Source: Lewinellaceae bacterium
Lineage (GTDB): Bacteria > Bacteroidota > Bacteroidia > Chitinophagales > Saprospiraceae
Reading direction: 5' to 3'
Assembly (NCBI GenBank): GCA_020636005.1
Contig: JACJYR010000005.1
Coordinates: 248,001 to 312,000 of the forward strand
Length of the DNA stretch: 64,000 nt
The notes beneath the pieces are model-generated. The model had not been told where the DNA came from. It worked only from the letters and a program-made list of their open reading frames with translations, and searched no databases. Position numbers and translations under genes: made by a program. Each line of letters begins with the position of its first letter. Position 1 is the first letter of the stretch. Positions 34,470 to 43,660 of this stretch are shown here, in pieces.

Positions 34470-36739
34470 TGCCGAGTATGCACCAAATCGTCAGTTCTAT
34501 CAGCGAAGGAATATTGCGCTTCCATCGCCCGATTCTCGTTGTCGTGTTGGTGCTGGTTTTGGTGACACTGGCTTATTTGCCGAAACTGAAAATTGACAAC
34601 AGCATTAGCTCCTGGTACAAGCAAGATGACCCTGCCCTGCTTGAATACAATCATTTCTTAAAGACTTTTGGAAGCGACGATGTAATCGTAAACTGCATCT
34701 ATGACACCCTACCCTACTCACATCCCGACCGAATTGCCAGCACTATACGCTTCACAGAAGATTTGAAGAAAATCAAGGGGGTTTCTGTTGTTTCGGCATA
34801 TACCAATTTCCCGTATTGGTATTTGGTGGATGGCTACCGGACGCTGGAAAACATGGACACGCTTCCTTTGGTTTCCGACGTTGAAATTTGGATGGAAAGC
34901 ATTGACCTAAAAAATAGGTTGGTTGGCAAGTCCGCCAATTTTGTATTTATATACGCCTGGCCGGATACCTCCAATATTATGGAAAAAGGCCGAAACAGCG
35001 TCATTGCTGCCATTGATTCCATATTTGTCAACAATTATGAAACCCCAAAAAACCGTTTATACAAGGGCGGCTTGGGGGTTGTATATGACGGCATCAACCA
35101 GACGACTTTGACCGAAGGGAAAATTTTTTTGGGGCTGTCCTATCTCGTGCTTATCGTAGCGATGTTGTTGATATCGAGGAGTTATTTCATCACCTTCTTA
35201 TCGTTGGTGACCATCGGTTGCGCTACGCTTTTTTTGATGGGGGCAATGCTGGCGACAGGAAAGCCAATCAACACCATGACATTGGCACTGCCGCCACTCA
35301 TTATGGTTATCGGAGTTTCCAATTTCATCCATTTCACATTGCATACACGCCAAGAAGTAGGCACGGCAATTAACGATAATTCCCGCATATTCTCTGCCAT
35401 TACGCTATTGAGCATACCCATTTTTTTCAATGTGCTAACAACGGTTGGCGGTTTTTTGTCCCTCACTTCCTCCGCTATTGAAATCACAAAGGATTATGGA
35501 ATATTGGCAGCAATGAGCGAGTTTTTTGTTTCCCTGCTTTCATTTATTGCGATTGTTATTTTTCATAAAAAACTGTTGAAGGCCAATTTCAAATTCGACC
35601 CTTTAAATGCCATAAGTTTCCGTGTGGATGCCATCATGAATTGGTCGAGCCGCCATTACAAGGCCGTCATTACTGCAACCTTGTTCGTCATATTTGCTTC
35701 ATTAACAGGAATAAGCCGGATAAATATTGACACGAAGCCATTGAGCTTTATTCCAAAAAAACACGCCATAAAGGAAGGCCATGATTTAATTACCCGTGAA
35801 ATTGGAAATTATATTTCCCTGGAGTTTGTACTGAAGTTTAAAAAAAGCAGTTGGAAAGCAAAGAAGAACTTGATATTACTGGACGAAGTGCAGCAGCTTG
35901 TAGCCACTGACTCTTCGGTCTCTTCCACCCTTTCAATATTGGACTTTATAACAGATGCCTACCAACGCACGCCGGGGCACAAACTGGACCCTGGGGAGGA
36001 TTTATCCCATATTTCGCAGACGAAGCTATCGCAAATAAGCGGCAATATCGGCGGTGAGCCATTCATCCAAAGGCTTGCCACGCCAGACGGCGACGAGCTG
36101 CGGGTTTTGGCGGGCATCCCATTTACCTCCGCCAATCAATTCAAGGCTATTCACCAGCGCATAAGCCAAAAAATATCGGCCAAATTTGGTGACCAAATTG
36201 AGTTTAGGGCCAGTGGTTATATCCCGCTATATGCGAGGATAGTTGACACCGTTTTATCGGACCAAATCAAAAGCATCGCCTTGGCCATCGTGGTCATTTA
36301 CGTTTTGATTTTCATCGTATTGGGGTCATTAAAACTGGCCTTGCTCGCTATGCCTTCCAACCTGATACCGATATTAATCATTTTGGGCCTGATGGGCTGG
36401 GCAGGCATCCCGCTCGATATCGTCACCGTGACCCTGGCTGCCACCATTTTGGCCATCATCGTGGACGATACCCTACACATGCTGTTCGCCTACAAGCGCC
36501 TGCTAGCCAAAGGGCACACTACCGCAGAAGCCACGAATCTGGTGGCTAAGCTTACAGGCTCGGCGGTTGTCAGCGCCAGCATCATCTTGCTATTGGGTTA
36601 TTCCATACTCGCCATTAGTTCCGTTCCAATCCTTTCCACCACTGGGCTTTTGATGGTGGTCGCCATTGTGACCGGGTTGTTGGCGGACTTGTTCTTGCTG
36701 CCTGCACTGTTGAAGGTGAGTGGTGACAAAGGAGGATAA
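34469..36739 (+). CDS. MMPL/RND-family transporter
   Basis: This membrane protein of about 756 residues has the RND plan. TM1 lies at about 20-38. A periplasmic loop with IDNSISSWYKQDDPALLEY follows, then a first bundle of TM helices (about 225-390), TM7 at about 415, a second loop, and a second bundle (about 600-755) with IVDDTLHMLFAYKRL. The GTTTA-like DDTLH is the family position for proton-relay acids. The hydrophobic-lipid-exporter branch (HpnN/MmpL-like) exports hopanoids or lipids. Placed after UbiA, lipid kinase and ligase genes it is the probable exporter of the product. The start is ATG 34469 overlapping the previous stop; the longer frame to 34406 lies inside the upstream gene. Confidence 0.87.
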   Translation: MPSMHQIVSSISEGILRFHRPILVVVLVLVLVTLAYLPKLKIDNSISSWYKQDDPALLEYNHFLKTFGSDDVIVNCIYDTLPYSHPDRIASTIRFTEDLKKIKGVSVVSAYTNFPYWYLVDGYRTLENMDTLPLVSDVEIWMESIDLKNRLVGKSANFVFIYAWPDTSNIMEKGRNSVIAAIDSIFVNNYETPKNRLYKGGLGVVYDGINQTTLTEGKIFLGLSYLVLIVAMLLISRSYFITFLSLVTIGCATLFLMGAMLATGKPINTMTLALPPLIMVIGVSNFIHFTLHTRQEVGTAINDNSRIFSAITLLSIPIFFNVLTTVGGFLSLTSSAIEITKDYGILAAMSEFFVSLLSFIAIVIFHKKLLKANFKFDPLNAISFRVDAIMNWSSRHYKAVITATLFVIFASLTGISRINIDTKPLSFIPKKHAIKEGHDLITREIGNYISLEFVLKFKKSSWKAKKNLILLDEVQQLVATDSSVSSTLSILDFITDAYQRTPGHKLDPGEDLSHISQTKLSQISGNIGGEPFIQRLATPDGDELRVLAGIPFTSANQFKAIHQRISQKISAKFGDQIEFRASGYIPLYARIVDTVLSDQIKSIALAIVVIYVLIFIVLGSLKLALLAMPSNLIPILIILGLMGWAGIPLDIVTVTLAATILAIIVDDTLHMLFAYKRLLAKGHTTAEATNLVAKLTGSAVVSASIILLLGYSILAISSVPILSTTGLLMVVAIVTGLLADLFLLPALLKVSGDKGG

Positions 36740-36773
36740 TTGCCATAAACATCTCAAAGGCATTGAAAAATTG

Positions 36774-36780
36774 TACTTTG
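36774..36780 (+). promoter_or_regulatory. Putative -7 promoter element TACTTTG
   Basis: TACTTTG lies 51 bp before the sulfotransferase ATG, with TTG about 15 bp upstream. It resembles the Bacteroidota TAnnTTTG element with one base missing and suggests the sulfotransferase has its own promoter. Confidence 0.35.
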
Positions 36781-36830
36781 CCGATCCACTTTTCCATCCA
36801 ATCTTTGTCCCCGCAACAACCACCCGATCC

Positions 36831-37679
36831 ATGAAGATACTTGATCCGTTGAGAGACCTGAAACACCAGTGGGAGCGGCAATACGACGAGTACAGGTTCA
36901 TCCGATCCGCCGATGCGCTGTTCTTTTCCTTCCCCAAATGCGGGCGTACCTGGGTGCGCAGCCTGATGGGGAAGGCCCTCCAGTTGCAGTTCCAGTTGCC
37001 GGAGGACATGGACATCCTGGAGGTGGAAAACATGCCCGCCCTGAGCAAAAGCATCCCCAAAATCCTCTTCCTGCACGACGACGAGCCTTTCTGGAAAAAA
37101 CCGGCAGAACTGGAGGCCTCCAAACGGAAATACCGCCACAAAAAGACGATGCTCCTCGTGCGCCACCCGGCGGATGTGTTGGTGTCCGCCTATTTCGAAA
37201 AAACAAAAAGGTATGTGGTGCATGGGGCGAAAAACCCCCACTTCGAGGGCAGCCTGAAAGAGTTCATCTACAGCCCGACCGGCAGCACGGAAACGCTCAT
37301 CCACTACTACAACATCTGGGCAAGGGAAAGCCGGCATTTCAAGCATTTCCTGCTGTTGCGCTACCTGGACCTGCATGAAGACACCGAACGGGAACTGCTG
37401 CGCATATTTACGTTTTTAGGGTTGGAAAAAACCATCGGGAGGGCGGCCATTGAGGAAGCCGTCGCCTATTCTACTTTCCACCAGATGCAGGAAAAAGAAA
37501 AGGCCGATGCCTACCACTCCTTCCGGCTCCGCCCGGGCGACGTGAACGACCTGGAATCCTACAAAACCCGGCGGGGCAAGGTGGGCGGCTACCTCGACTA
37601 CCTGGAGCCGGCGGAGATTGATTTCCTCGCCAAAAAAGTAAACGGGGAACTGGACAAGCTTTATGGATTTTCGATGTGA
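36831..37679 (+). CDS. Sulfotransferase-domain protein
   Basis: This 282-residue cytosolic-type sulfotransferase has the 5'-phosphosulfate-binding loop FFSFPKCGRTWVRSL (about 30-45) and the 3'-phosphate motif LLVRHPADVLVSAYF (about 109-123). A C-terminal RRGKVGGYLDYL segment corresponds to the RKGxxGDWK-type PAPS-binding loop. It transfers sulfate from PAPS to a hydroxyl or amine. It follows the MMPL gene by 91 bp on the same strand and may tailor the product of the upstream cluster into a sulfolipid-like compound (inference). The start is ATG 36831; the open frame further upstream overlaps the transporter end. Confidence 0.87.
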   Translation: MKILDPLRDLKHQWERQYDEYRFIRSADALFFSFPKCGRTWVRSLMGKALQLQFQLPEDMDILEVENMPALSKSIPKILFLHDDEPFWKKPAELEASKRKYRHKKTMLLVRHPADVLVSAYFEKTKRYVVHGAKNPHFEGSLKEFIYSPTGSTETLIHYYNIWARESRHFKHFLLLRYLDLHEDTERELLRIFTFLGLEKTIGRAAIEEAVAYSTFHQMQEKEKADAYHSFRLRPGDVNDLESYKTRRGKVGGYLDYLEPAEIDFLAKKVNGELDKLYGFSM

Positions 37680-37842
37680 AAAAAGGAAGGCTGAAAACTC
37701 GTCGGTGTTCCATTCCAGTACCTACCTTTCCACCCGATAAGTAGTTGTTTGCATTTGTACATCCTTGTTTGAAATCGAAGATTCACGCCAGTAAAATAGT
37801 TTGAAATTGAAAGGAGTAGCCACAAATGTTTGAGCATCAACA

Positions 37843-37983
37843 ACTTTCAAACAATGTCAAACAATGTCAAACAACTTTCAAACAATGTCAAACAACTTTC
37901 AAACAACGTCAAACAACTTTCAAACAACGTCAAACAACTTTCAAACAATATCAAACAACTTTCAAACAACTCCAAACGATGTC
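37843..37983. repeat. 21-bp tandem repeats (TCAAACAACTTTCAAACAATG)
   Basis: About five to six copies of a 21-bp unit differing in one or two bases (CAATG, CAACG, CAATA) fill part of the 342-bp spacer. Because 21 is a multiple of three they stay open in the frame of the downstream lipoprotein (reading LSNNVKQ), so a frame from 37830 exists. The true start at 38022 has a signal peptide, so I treat the repeats as non-coding. Confidence 0.8.
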
Positions 37984-38021
37984 AAAAGCCAAACGGCAAA
38001 AAATCTAAACCATTAAGCCTA

Positions 38022-39200
38022 ATGAAAAAGTGGTTGTACATCTTCGCCTGCGCCATGACCGTGATGTTGATGTTTACTTTTTGTGGCAATGGCCACCACA
38101 AAAAAAATGGCCAAGCCCCCCCTACCCCATCCTGCAACTTCTATTACTGGAAAACCTCCCTCGACTTCGACAAAGAAGACAAGGCGCTGGCCGATTCGCT
38201 GGGACTCCGGAAACTCTATGTCCGCTACTTCGACGTGGACTGGAGCCCCACCCTGAACATGCCCGTGCCGTTAGGCGAACTTTCGGAGGAGTGGGAACGC
38301 AGCATCGTGTGGGGAAACCATACCATCCACATCCAGGACTTGCAGATGGTGCCCACCGTTTTCCTGACCAACCGGGTGTTTGCCCAGGCTATTGACGTGG
38401 ATTCCCTGGCCGCCAAAATGACAAGGAAGATAAAGAACATCACGGATGGGTTTCAATACAGCATCGCCCCTGGTTGGGGGCCCGATTATGACAATGCGGA
38501 AGCATCATCCAACTGGCAAATCCAGGATAGCCTGGTCGAGACTGCCCACCAACAGTTCCTGGCCCGCATGACCGAAATCCAGGTTGACTGTGACTGGACG
38601 CCCACCACCAAAGACCGCTACTTTGCTTTTTTGAAAGCCATGAAAAACCAAAACCCCGGCATAGACATCACCTGCACCGTGCGCCTCCACCAGTTTCGGG
38701 ATCGGGACAGGTCGGGCATCCCACCCGTGGATCGGGCGACGCTGATGTGCTACAACGTGGCCCCGCCCAAAGACCCCGGCGTGGCCGATGCCATTTTTGA
38801 TGAAAAACTGGTGGCGGGCTATTTGAAAAATGGGAAGTACCCATTGCTGCTGGAGGCCGCCCTGCCCTTGTTTGGCTGGGGCGCCCTGTTCCACGAAAAC
38901 GAGTTCAAGGGGCTGGCCAGTGGGCTTACGGAAAAGGACGTGAAGGGCAACCCCCTCTTTGCGGAGGCGGGTGAAAACCGCTACCGTTTTACCCAGGACA
39001 CCGTGTTTGCGGAGATTTATATGCGGGAAGGCGATGTGGTACGGCTGGATGCACCATCGGCCACGGAATTGGAGGAACTGGCCGCCCACCTGGCCGGTAT
39101 TGGCGCCGTGCAGGGCCTTTCTTTTTTTGATTGGGACATGGATAAAATCCATTCCTACCATGTGGACAAAATCGTCAAAAAATTCAGTGATGCGAAATAA
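38022..39200 (+). CDS. Secreted lipoprotein of unknown function
   Basis: This protein of about 392 residues starts MKKWLYIFACAMTVMLMFTF followed by CGNG, a lipoprotein-type leader with Cys21. The body has NFYYWKTSLDFDKEDKALAD, LYVRYFDVDWSP, QYSIAPGWGPDYD, IQVDCDWTPTTKDRYFAFLK and a late GLSFFDWDMDKIHSYHVDK. The recurring short beta-strand/acidic-residue pattern (DVDW, DCDW, DWDMD) suggests a TIM-barrel-like carbohydrate-active fold, but I cannot name the family. It overlaps the next gene by 11 bp, so the two are co-translated and probably act together. Confidence 0.75.
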   Translation: MKKWLYIFACAMTVMLMFTFCGNGHHKKNGQAPPTPSCNFYYWKTSLDFDKEDKALADSLGLRKLYVRYFDVDWSPTLNMPVPLGELSEEWERSIVWGNHTIHIQDLQMVPTVFLTNRVFAQAIDVDSLAAKMTRKIKNITDGFQYSIAPGWGPDYDNAEASSNWQIQDSLVETAHQQFLARMTEIQVDCDWTPTTKDRYFAFLKAMKNQNPGIDITCTVRLHQFRDRDRSGIPPVDRATLMCYNVAPPKDPGVADAIFDEKLVAGYLKNGKYPLLLEAALPLFGWGALFHENEFKGLASGLTEKDVKGNPLFAEAGENRYRFTQDTVFAEIYMREGDVVRLDAPSATELEELAAHLAGIGAVQGLSFFDWDMDKIHSYHVDKIVKKFSDAK

Positions 39201-41589
39201 CCCATTTACCCTCGTAAAAAAGGCGGCCCCCCTGCTCTGCATGGCCGCCCTGTTGCTGCCACTTCATTTTGCCAATGCCTGTACGGACGGCTATTATGGC
39301 GAAGATTACCGGGTAGCTTTCCTCAATCCGTATATCGTGGGCGAGGGCTATTCGGCCTTTTTCTATTCTTCGGAATATCTCAACACGGGCAAAAACGACA
39401 CCAATGGCAGCGACCGCAGGCGCAATTGCGAGGAGTGGGCCCAGCAACTCGGCCAGGGCGTCACCTACACCGATGTGAAAGCCTTCCTCTATGGCACTTC
39501 GCTCGACGATGTGCTGAACGCCATTGCCGAAGGCGCTGACAATAAGCGGTTTGGAGAAAACATGTTTTTGAAAACGCTTTTGAAACCAGCCAACAAGGCC
39601 ATCCTCGACTACCTTGTTTTTTCAAAAAAATACGAACACCTTTCCAATGCCAATATAACTGACCCCTGGGTTAACAGGTGGGATCAACCAGCCATCGAAA
39701 TTGGTTTCAGCAAAGAGCAGTTGCAGGCGGAGGCCGAAGCCGCCCTGTCCGCCACCAAAGACCCTTGGCTGCGTCGCCGCTATGCCTATCAGCTCATGCT
39801 CATGTACCGCTACGAGGGCAACCGGGCAAAGTTCGATTCGCTGTATGACACCTACTTCAAAGACGACCGCAGCACCGTGCTGAGCGACTGGGCGATGCAC
39901 CACAAGGCCGCTATGGTGAGCGATGCAGATTATAGCGCCTACCTCTACGCCATGTCGTTCGATCGCTGCCCGGAAAAGAACGTCGCCTCCTACCAGAATT
40001 TTGATAAAAAACGCCTGGCACAAGCCCTCTCGTTTGCCCAAAACGACCATGAGCGAGCGTCCATACTGGCCTTGTTTGAAATAAAAAATCCCGGGCGCTC
40101 GCTGGCCAATATCCAAAAGATAACAACCCTCGACCCCGGCAACCGCTTCCTTCCCCTGCTACTGGTGCGGGAGGTGAACAAGCTCGAAGACTGGCTGCTC
40201 ACGGATAGGTTGACCGACCAGGGCCCGGCGATTTTTATAGGTTACGATGGAACCATGAGGTGGGATTTGAGTGGACAACAATGGAATAACTACCTCAAAG
40301 TCAACCGTCAAAAAGATCAACGGTATTTGGCTGAATTCAGGGGCTTTATCGTTAAAACCATCGGCCAAAAAGGCATGGACAGCAACCTGCTGCACCTGCT
40401 CGCCGCCCACTTGCTGAACATGGAAAAAGACCCCGCCGCCGCCGGACAGTTGGCCGCTATCAGCGGGCAAAGCAGCCAGGGCATACAGGAACAAAAAGCC
40501 ACCGAGGAAATGCTGCTGCTGCTCAACCGGGAGGATATTTCCAAACCTGCCACCCAGGATAAAATGGCGGCACTGCTGACGCAATTAAAGGGCATTTATA
40601 AAACCAATCCGAAGGGCGCCCGCAATTTCGAGGCGCTCAACCTCCTGCTCAAAGAAGCCTACCAGCAACAGGGCAACCTGCTCTATGCCTATTGTTTCAA
40701 CAACCACGCCCTCGACCTGCCCTCCAAGGATCACACCTTCTCCACGGCCTATTATTCCCTGCTCAACTTCCTGGACTGGAAGGCTTCGGAAAAGGACATT
40801 GACGATGTGTTGGCGCTGATCGGCAAGCCCGACAAAACGGCCCTAGAAAAATACCTGACCCAAGCCTATTTCCCTTCCCGCAATGCCCTGCTCGACCTGC
40901 GTGGCACTATTTCTTTTCGGAAAAACGACCTGCCGGAAGCGCTGGCCGCTTTCTCGAAAGTGGAACAAGATTTTTGGAAAACGAAGTACGAATTCAACGC
41001 CAACCTCATCTCCGACCCTTTTGTGATCTGGAAAGACTCTACGCACCGGGGCGATTTCCCCGCCACCAAAACAGCCTTCGTACAGCGCCTGATCGACCTC
41101 GAAACTACCGCCAAAACCGACCCCGCCAAGGCTGCCGACAACTACCTGCTGCTCGGCACCGCCTGGCTCAATTGCACCCACCGGGGCAAAAGCTGGATGA
41201 TGTTCTGCTATGGCCAGTCCATCAACGACATGCCCGGCGAGGTGGATTTTAATACCTACCTGCCCCGCTCCAGGGAATTGACCGATGTGTATTTCTATGG
41301 CACACGGGCGCAGGAATACCTGAACAAAGCGAAAGCCGCCGCCCCAAACGACCGGGAAGTGGCCGCCCGTGCCGACTACCTCCTGGCCCGCAAAAATTCC
41401 ATTGTGTATCAATTGACGCCCGCCGAACAGGCCGAACTGGACAAACTGCAATGGGGCGAACAGGGCAATTTTTACCGCAAAAAAGAAATGTCGTTTTACA
41501 AAAGCTGGGTTGCCAATTATAAGGAAACGGAGGCCTGGAACGAGGTGACGGATATATGCCCGGTGCTGCGGACTTATTTTGGGATGTAA
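39190..41589 (+). CDS. Large secreted protein of unknown function with helical repeats
   Basis: This 799-residue protein has a signal peptide (about 1-31, ending FANACTDGYYGEDY). Most of the chain is alpha-helical with TPR-like spacing (for example FSKEQLQAEAEAALSATKDPWLRRRYAYQLMLMYR, QALSFAQNDHERASILALFE, LPEALAAFSKVEQDFWKTK). Large Bacteroidota proteins of this kind are exported but uncharacterised. ATG 39190 is chosen; it overlaps the stop of the lipoprotein gene by 11 bp. The frame upstream of it lies within that gene. The pair recalls surface lipoprotein plus partner systems, but there is no further evidence. Confidence 0.78.
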   Translation: MRNNPFTLVKKAAPLLCMAALLLPLHFANACTDGYYGEDYRVAFLNPYIVGEGYSAFFYSSEYLNTGKNDTNGSDRRRNCEEWAQQLGQGVTYTDVKAFLYGTSLDDVLNAIAEGADNKRFGENMFLKTLLKPANKAILDYLVFSKKYEHLSNANITDPWVNRWDQPAIEIGFSKEQLQAEAEAALSATKDPWLRRRYAYQLMLMYRYEGNRAKFDSLYDTYFKDDRSTVLSDWAMHHKAAMVSDADYSAYLYAMSFDRCPEKNVASYQNFDKKRLAQALSFAQNDHERASILALFEIKNPGRSLANIQKITTLDPGNRFLPLLLVREVNKLEDWLLTDRLTDQGPAIFIGYDGTMRWDLSGQQWNNYLKVNRQKDQRYLAEFRGFIVKTIGQKGMDSNLLHLLAAHLLNMEKDPAAAGQLAAISGQSSQGIQEQKATEEMLLLLNREDISKPATQDKMAALLTQLKGIYKTNPKGARNFEALNLLLKEAYQQQGNLLYAYCFNNHALDLPSKDHTFSTAYYSLLNFLDWKASEKDIDDVLALIGKPDKTALEKYLTQAYFPSRNALLDLRGTISFRKNDLPEALAAFSKVEQDFWKTKYEFNANLISDPFVIWKDSTHRGDFPATKTAFVQRLIDLETTAKTDPAKAADNYLLLGTAWLNCTHRGKSWMMFCYGQSINDMPGEVDFNTYLPRSRELTDVYFYGTRAQEYLNKAKAAAPNDREVAARADYLLARKNSIVYQLTPAEQAELDKLQWGEQGNFYRKKEMSFYKSWVANYKETEAWNEVTDICPVLRTYFGM

Positions 41590-41747
41590 TGCTCAAGCCC
41601 GTCGGCATTGGAGCTGCTACCTGGAATAATGCTCAACGGCAATAGGTTTTCCCGAATTTCAGGACCGGTGGTGCAAATGGCTGTTGGCGATTAGCTGTTG
41701 GCTGTTGGCAAACGGCTAATGGTAAACGGCAAACAGCTTTTTTCAAG

Positions 41748-41784
41748 TGCACGACTTGTCCCGGTTTTCGGGACAGGTCGTGCA
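41748..41784 (+). terminator. Strong stem-loop downstream of the 799-residue protein gene
   Basis: The arms TGCACGACTTGTCCC and GGGACAGGTCGTGCA pair with one G-T mismatch around a GGTTTTC loop. It lies 159 bp after the stop and lacks a strong T tract, so it may be a weak terminator or a member of the CCCGAA palindrome family. Confidence 0.4.
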
Positions 41785-41892
41785 AACCAGATTTTTCAAA
41801 TCTTTTTGATTTCATTTACATCAATTTACACTTAGCAAAGGCATTGGGGAATACTTCCTCCTATCTTTGTAAAATAGAATCGCTCATCCCTT

Positions 41893-41952
41893 TATGCTTG
41901 GCGCCATTATGTTTTCCCGAAAATTCGGGAAAACCTATTAGTGAGGAGTATA
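41893..41952. repeat. 60-bp dispersed palindrome, second copy
   Basis: The core GTTTTCCCGAA/TTCGGGAAAAC is perfect (41911-41934). The outer parts (TATGCTTGGCGCCATTAT and ATTAGTGAGGAGTATA) match the ends of the copies at 25461 and 47040. A TATCTTTG motif at 41862-41869, just before it, could be the promoter of the TonB-like gene at 41986. Confidence 0.6.
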
Positions 41953-41985
41953 ACTTTAAATCCGAGTATCAACAATACCTAAAAT

Positions 41986-42738
41986 ATGGAAAACATGCAG
42001 TCTAAACTAATTGCGCTACTTTTCATTGCCTTTGCTTTTGTCCGTCCCGGTGCTTCACAAGGCAGTTCAAACAATGAATTTAGCTATGAAGTAAACAGGG
42101 TCTATCCGCCTGGTTCAATTACAAAAGAAAAATTAATGGAGGCCCGTACCTTAATTGACCTTGACAAACGTTACCAATCATCATGGGTTCGGGAATATAT
42201 TTCAGTTGAGATTTTGGCCAGCTATAATGGAAAAATAAAGACGGCGGCGGGCAAAAATGACACCCTCAGCCGTGAACAAAAAGACCTTATAAATATGGCC
42301 GATCCTGGCACGGACATTTCGGTCAGGGTGCGATACCTGCCTGAGAACACACTAAAACATAATGATATCAAGGAGACTGGCTTTACGGTGATATACAACC
42401 CTGAAAGTGAAGCAGAATATCCGGGTGGACAGCAACAATTGAAACAATACCTGAAGGAAAAGGCCATTGATAAAATTCCTGCAGCGAGTTTCCAGGGCTA
42501 CGATTTGGCTGCCATAAAATTTACCATTGACGAAGCAGGGCTAATTAGCGATGCCCATGTATTCTGGCCGTCTAACGATATAAAAGTAGATGAATTATTA
42601 TTGGGGACAATTTGCAACATGCCAGCCTGGAAACCGGCAGCATATTCCAATGGAATAAAAGTAAAACAGGAATTTGTTTTGACCGTCGGGAATATGTCAA
42701 GCTGCGTAGTCCCCCTTTTAAACATAAGCCAGGATTGA
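41986..42738 (+). CDS. Secreted protein with TonB-C-terminal-like domain
   Basis: This 250-residue protein has a signal peptide (about 1-24, ending GASQG). The C-terminal part (about 155-240) has the TonB C-domain pattern: EAEYPGGQQQLKQYLKEKA, AAIKFTIDEAGLISDAHVF, KVDELLLGTICNMPAWKPA and SNGIKVKQEFVLTV. Bacteroidota carry many stand-alone proteins of this type. It lacks the N-terminal membrane anchor and proline-rich linker of true TonB, so it is unlikely to energise receptors; an envelope-binding role is more likely. ATG 41986 or the in-frame ATG at 41995 may be used. Confidence 0.75.
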   Translation: MENMQSKLIALLFIAFAFVRPGASQGSSNNEFSYEVNRVYPPGSITKEKLMEARTLIDLDKRYQSSWVREYISVEILASYNGKIKTAAGKNDTLSREQKDLINMADPGTDISVRVRYLPENTLKHNDIKETGFTVIYNPESEAEYPGGQQQLKQYLKEKAIDKIPAASFQGYDLAAIKFTIDEAGLISDAHVFWPSNDIKVDELLLGTICNMPAWKPAAYSNGIKVKQEFVLTVGNMSSCVVPLLNISQD

Positions 42739-42966
42739 GCAACAAAGCATGGCCAAACCCGCTGGCCCAGCACCGCTGCTTAGGGCGGAAAACGCCAAAA
42801 CTGAATACAGCTAAATATATTCAGTCCACAGCACCGGATGGATTTGCTCACTCCCATCCATAAAAGGAATTCTTGGCAGCGGGCCCAAAAGTAGGGCTGT
42901 TAGCGCTTGCAGCGCCAACAGACCTTTGGTGTCAAACCAACCCACTTGAGCGATGGCCGGAATTGC

Positions 42967-43183
42967 TTACAACCCGGCCAATTTATCCTTGCTGGCCTGG
43001 AAATCAGGCTTGATTTTCAGTGCCATTTCATAGCAATGCTTCGTTTTGGCGATATCACCGGCCGCCCGGTAGGCATCGGCGAGGCTGTCGCCGGCATTCC
43101 ATGATTCGGGGAAGTTTTTTTGGTTCAAATCAAGAACATAAATGGCGGCGGCGTGCTTGCCCGCTCCTATCAGGTTGAAGCCA
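42967..43183 (-). pseudogene. C-terminal remnant of a TPR-containing protein
   Basis: Read on the minus strand this gives NGFNLIGAGKHAAAIYVLDL, NQKNFPESWNAGDSLADAYR, AAGDIAKTKHCYEMALKIKP and DFQASKDKLAGL with a stop. That is the familiar C-terminal tetratricopeptide tail of Bacteroidota serine-hydrolase/TPR proteins (NFP-S-NA-DSL-EAY pattern). No start or upstream domain is present; the sequence switches directly to the ABC-ATPase remnant at 43185. The 228-bp stretch before it (42739-42966) shows no gene. Confidence 0.6.
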
Positions 43184-43184
43184 T

Positions 43185-43564
43185 TTATTCCCTCGCCACC
43201 ACCTTTCCATCTTGCAAATGATAAACCCGGTCAGCGTATTCCGCAATCCTTTGGTCGTGGCTGGCAATGACGACGCTGCGGTTTCTGGGCCGGGTGACAT
43301 CCCGCAGAAGCCTGACGATGTCCATGCCCTGTTCTGTGGACAGGCTGCCGGTGGGTTCGTCCGCAATGATGAGCGGTGCCTGGTTGGCGAGGGCACGGGA
43401 GCGGGACACCTGGGCGGGCGTGTACGTGAATTTCATCACGAGACTGATTTATGAATTTCAAATGCAACTATCTATAAAATGACCGCTTCCCGGTTGGCTG
43501 TGTGGAAGATCTTTGACACATCCGGCAGTCTGGCGACGGGCGCATTGTCGTTGGTGTTTTTCAT
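43185..43564 (-). pseudogene. Remnant of an ABC transporter ATP-binding protein with large internal deletion
   Basis: On the minus strand the start piece (43564-43472) reads MKNTNDNAPVARLPDVSKIF then HTANREAVIL and a stop, matching LolD/MacB-type ATPase N-termini. The end piece (about 43400-43185) reads RALANQAPLIIADEPTGSLS, VVIASHDQRIAEYADRVYHL and QDGKVVARE with a stop, covering the Walker B/D-loop and H-loop. The Walker A and signature (LSGGQ) regions are missing and the two pieces are in different frames. It is clearly inactive. Confidence 0.75.
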
Positions 43565-43660
43565 TTGAAAACTTCTATTCCAACCTGTTGTTTTCTGGCC
43601 TTTTTTCAGGAAGAATTGCATGGAAGGATTACTTTTAGCCATGACAAAAAAAACTGGCCA

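Larger units (their letters stand above)
41590..41985. other. Spacer with three palindromes
   Basis: No gene. A part copy of the 60-bp palindrome family begins near 41635 (GGCAATAGGTTTTCCCGAAT). A phrase region with GGCTGTTGGC and CGGCTAATGG units lies at 41683-41740. A terminator-like stem TGCACGACTTGTCCC/GGGACAGGTCGTGCA lies at 41748-41784, and a full 60-bp palindrome at 41893-41952. Confidence 0.5.

Noticed and set aside
37843..37983. CRISPR or coiled-coil protein start
   Set aside because: A simple 21-bp tandem repeat with no spacers; the protein frame has a proper lipoprotein start downstream.
42907..43104. Small plus-strand gene
   Set aside because: It is the shadow of the TPR remnant on the opposite strand.
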